15,708 nt of DNA from Candidatus Aenigmatarchaeota archaeon. GTDB lineage: Archaea > Aenigmatarchaeota > Aenigmatarchaeia > GW2011-AR5. Below the pieces are notes generated by a model, which had not been told where the DNA came from, searched no databases, and saw nothing but the letters and a program-made list of their open reading frames with translations. The stretch lies in the NCBI GenBank assembly GCA_016187365.1, contig JACPJX010000016.1, positions 1-15,708 on the forward strand, written 5' to 3'. Numbering within the stretch: position 1 is the stretch's first letter; each line of letters starts with the position of its first letter. The translations under genes were made by a program, and so were the position numbers. Positions 13,905-15,708 of this stretch are shown one piece after another.

Positions 13905-14453
13905 ATGGCGTTCTCAAAAAAAGACGCAGTTGAAATAATAGTTGCCTTTGCCGTCGCGTGGGTTTTCTACCAGGTCCTTGCGGTTCTGACTGGAACCGGG
14001 ATGCCGCTTGTTTCCGTGGTTTCTGACTCGATGCTTCACGCTTCATCCTATGACGAATGGTGGAACTCGAAAGGAGAATATTACTCCGGCATCGGGATAT
14101 CAAAGAACGATTTTGCGGAATTTCCGGCTGCCGGAGGCCTTGAATGCGGCGACCTGCTTTTTGTGGTGAAGGATGCCGCGCCGGAAACAGGTGACATAGT
14201 CATATACTCAAAGCCCGGGACAGGCTACACGATAGTTCACCGCGTCGTGGGAATAAACGACGATGGGTATATTCTGAAAGGGGACAATAACGCGGCTCCT
14301 GACCCCCTTGTCAGACGCTCCCAGGTATTGGGAAAGATGGTGTTCGCCATGCCGCTTCTTGGGGCGCCGCGCCTTGTCCTTTACTACATAGAAGGCTTCG
14401 TCACCGGACGGCCGCTGAATCTTGGCGGGACGTGCTCGCTCGTTCGGCTCTGA
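13905..14453 (+). CDS. signal peptidase I, archaeal/ER type
   Basis: A 182-aa membrane serine protease that removes signal peptides on the outer face of the membrane. A hydrophobic anchor spans about residues 9-28. The nucleophile is S42 in VVSDSMLH, and the general base is H112 in TIVHRVVGI, so it is of the Ser-His type (S26B, like Sec11) rather than the bacterial Ser-Lys type. G126-D127-N-N in LKGDNNAAPDP is the conserved aspartate box. An insertion-like segment at about 45-75 (YDEWWNSKGEYYSGIG) lies after the catalytic Ser. The last 17 codons overlap the convergent HisG-like gene by 53 bp. It begins 30 bp after the lipoate-ligase-like stop with no strong TATA, so it may be co-transcribed. 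Confidence 0.88.
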   Translation: MAFSKKDAVEIIVAFAVAWVFYQVLAVLTGTGMPLVSVVSDSMLHASSYDEWWNSKGEYYSGIGISKNDFAEFPAAGGLECGDLLFVVKDAAPETGDIVIYSKPGTGYTIVHRVVGINDDGYILKGDNNAAPDPLVRRSQVLGKMVFAMPLLGAPRLVLYYIEGFVTGRPLNLGGTCSLVRL

Positions 14454-15258
14454 GTCGTGCCCTTACTCCATCTAGGTGATATATTTTTCTTCTTGGTGTT
14501 ACCATGGCAGGTGCAGTTCTTTCTACCTCACATCCGCCCGCGGCCCTCATTGTTTCATCAAACAGATCAGAAGTATATTTGACGGAGTCCCTTGAAACGA
14601 TCACGGCTCCTGTTGCCATGGCATTGGCCATAACCCGAAGACCATTTCGTGCGATTGTTGTTGTTTCGGCCTCACCATTTTCTTTCCTCATATAAGTTGA
14701 AAAATCAAAGCCTATATCCGCAGATCCGTTAGCCACATAACCTTCAACAGAGCCGCCGACTCCCATAACATCGAAATTTCCGAATTTTTCTCTAAGGAAT
14801 TTTGCTGCGGCGCCTTTTTTCAACAGGGGTCTATATCTGTGCTCAGTTACCACTCTCGGAGTTCTTTCACCGGACTTTATCCTTTCAATATCATACAATG
14901 AAAACAGTAGAATATCCCCTTCCCCGAAATCCAGATCCCTCAGGACTTTTAATCTGCCATGGCCTTCCAGTTTATATGTGGTTACGAAGTCCAATCCAGT
15001 GATACCGAAGTGAGCTCCAGGAGAAATATGAACTCCATCGTCATAAAAACCACCAACGCATCTTGGAACGTCTTCGGATTTAGTCGGCCAAAATGTGACT
15101 TTTCCAATAGACTGTTTGAAATCTACAGGCCTGTCTTCTATATTGATTTCAATTCCGTATGTTCTACTAAGATATCCTTGTACGGATGTTCCCAGCTCCC
15201 CCTTTGCCAATGCCACCATATAATGCTGGTCTTGGGACCTTCCATTTCCTTTGCTCAT
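14401..15258 (-). CDS. HisG-like protein (ATP phosphoribosyltransferase homologue)
   Basis: A 285-aa protein resembling ATP phosphoribosyltransferase, the first enzyme of histidine synthesis. Family-like segments are VALAKGELGTSVQGYL near the N-terminus, a middle DVPRCV and GAHFGITGLDFV, and the phosphoribosyl-binding region V167-G-G-S-V-E-G173 followed by GSADIGFDF and ARNGLRVMAN. It is divergent: GFDFSTYMRKENGEAETT replaces the short DxVxTGxTL loop, and no C-terminal ACT-like domain follows. The start is ATG 15258, with GATAATAA centred 25.5 nt upstream; GTG 15267 is possible but too close to that TATA. The last residues after KIYHLDG overlap the signal peptidase gene and look like a read-through tail. 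No other histidine gene is nearby, so the role is uncertain. Confidence 0.75.
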   Translation of the reverse strand: MSKGNGRSQDQHYMVALAKGELGTSVQGYLSRTYGIEINIEDRPVDFKQSIGKVTFWPTKSEDVPRCVGGFYDDGVHISPGAHFGITGLDFVTTYKLEGHGRLKVLRDLDFGEGDILLFSLYDIERIKSGERTPRVVTEHRYRPLLKKGAAAKFLREKFGNFDVMGVGGSVEGYVANGSADIGFDFSTYMRKENGEAETTTIARNGLRVMANAMATGAVIVSRDSVKYTSDLFDETMRAAGGCEVERTAPAMVTPRRKIYHLDGVRARLRAERASTSRQDSAAVR

Positions 15259-15279
15259 TTTTACCACGTTTCGGGACTT

Positions 15280-15287
15280 TTATTATC
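15280..15287 (-). promoter_or_regulatory. TATA box of the HisG-like gene
   Basis: The minus strand reads GATAATAA, centred 25.5 nt before ATG 15258. It sits between the AbrB-ACT stop and the HisG-like start, within reach of a regulator binding. Confidence 0.55.
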
Positions 15288-15315
15288 CGGTAAAGGCTTT
15301 AATACGTTCTTTTTC

Positions 15316-15708
15316 TCATTTTCTTTCGAACTCGGCCTTCTTGACAACGTCAAGTTTTGAGATGTCATTCTCGAGCTTTTTCTGATTCCTGCATTCAGTC
15401 ATGTCGATTATCGCGGACCATTCCGCAAGTTTCCCCCTTTCTATCGTCCTCGACATGCTCATGAGTATGTCGACGCCGTTCCTTGACATCAGGTTCATCA
15501 CCTTTGACAGCGAGCCCTGGGCGTCCGACATCATTAACCTCAGGTGGGCGGTATTCCCGTTAACGAGGGGGAATATGCGCACTTCTCTTTTTTCGTTGTT
15601 GACGATTATCAGTTCCATGCCGTCCTTCAGCCCTATGTAGTCGCGTATATGGAAAGGCACTATTGTCCTTCCCTTCGAGTCAAGCCTGGCTATGTTGAAG
15701 TTTTTCAC
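15316..15708 (-). CDS. AbrB/SpoVT DNA-binding domain fused to an ACT domain, possibly 5'-truncated by the window
   Basis: A probable transcription regulator. Residues 1-45 form a SpoVT-AbrB swapped-hairpin domain (ARLDSKGRTIVPFHIRDYIG, then LKDGMELII). Residues of about 54-130 form an ACT domain (HLRLMMSDAQGSLSKVMNLM, then SRNGVDILMSMSR), a fold that usually binds amino acids or other small ligands. The visible frame reaches the window edge at a GTG. AbrB proteins normally begin just before this point, so only a few residues at most seem missing. There is no membrane segment. It lies 57 bp upstream of the HisG-like gene on the same strand. The ligand is unknown; control of its neighbour or of itself is inference. 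Confidence 0.85.
   Translation of the reverse strand: MKNFNIARLDSKGRTIVPFHIRDYIGLKDGMELIIVNNEKREVRIFPLVNGNTAHLRLMMSDAQGSLSKVMNLMSRNGVDILMSMSRTIERGKLAEWSAIIDMTECRNQKKLENDISKLDVVKKAEFERK

Noticed and set aside
1..15708. CRISPR array, insertion sequence, integrase or toxin-antitoxin module
   Set aside because: I saw no regularly spaced repeats, no transposase or integrase motif and no paired small toxin/antitoxin genes. The AbrB domain carries an ACT domain rather than being an antitoxin next to a toxin.

Overview
The window looks like a compact archaeal chromosome segment, possibly from a DPANN-type lineage; the phylum cannot be fixed from these genes alone. Evidence for archaea: a TFS-like zinc-ribbon protein, a signal peptidase with Ser-His in place of the bacterial Ser-Lys dyad, an AbrB-ACT regulator, heavy use of AGG (Arg) and ATA (Ile) codons, and TATA boxes placed so that transcription should start at or next to the ATG. 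In at least eight genes an 8-bp TATA-like element is centred 25.5 nt before the A of the ATG, which implies mostly leaderless mRNAs. Shine-Dalgarno sequences appear where a gene seems to be second in an operon (at 799 and 11283). Genes are packed as tight convergent and divergent pairs, with gaps often under 60 bp.

Layout. 1-1860 (minus): a 2-oxoacid dehydrogenase E1 alpha gene, then a translationally coupled alpha/beta hydrolase running off the left edge. 1921-3999 (plus): a 692-aa secreted protein with a calcium-binding dockerin-type pair and a C-terminal metzincin-like protease centre. 4001-4864 (minus): a mini-thioredoxin and a broken NAD(P)HX epimerase gene (nnrE), which has lost its NNGGDG loop region and its frame. 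4915-5595 (plus): a VIT/CCC1-type metal transporter sharing one bidirectional TATA with nnrE. 5596-5897: an intergenic stretch with a GC-rich hairpin. 5898-9542: two cation/proton antiporters of different families flanking a Ste24/M48 membrane protease, with a cluster of perfect inverted repeats in the 8116-8333 spacer. 9578-11066 (plus): a truncated TFS-like protein and a DEAD-box RNA helicase. 11148-12530 (plus): a possible 41-aa protein and dihydroorotase. 12527-12925 (minus): a DUF5069 protein. 12966-14453 (plus): a lipoate-ligase-like protein lacking the usual catalytic lysine, and signal peptidase I. 14401-15708 (minus): an AbrB-ACT regulator followed by a HisG-like protein.

How the genes fit together. 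Most are housekeeping or membrane-homeostasis genes rather than one pathway. Possible links are E1 alpha with the lipoate-ligase-like protein (lipoylation of an E2 not seen here), signal peptidase with the secreted protease, and the ACT-domain regulator with the adjacent HisG homologue. I see no CRISPR array, tRNA, rRNA, insertion sequence or prophage gene. I do not see a clear new multi-gene system. The most unusual items are the dockerin-protease, the inverted-repeat cluster at 8148-8254, the AbrB-ACT/HisG pair, and the broken nnrE and truncated TFS genes.
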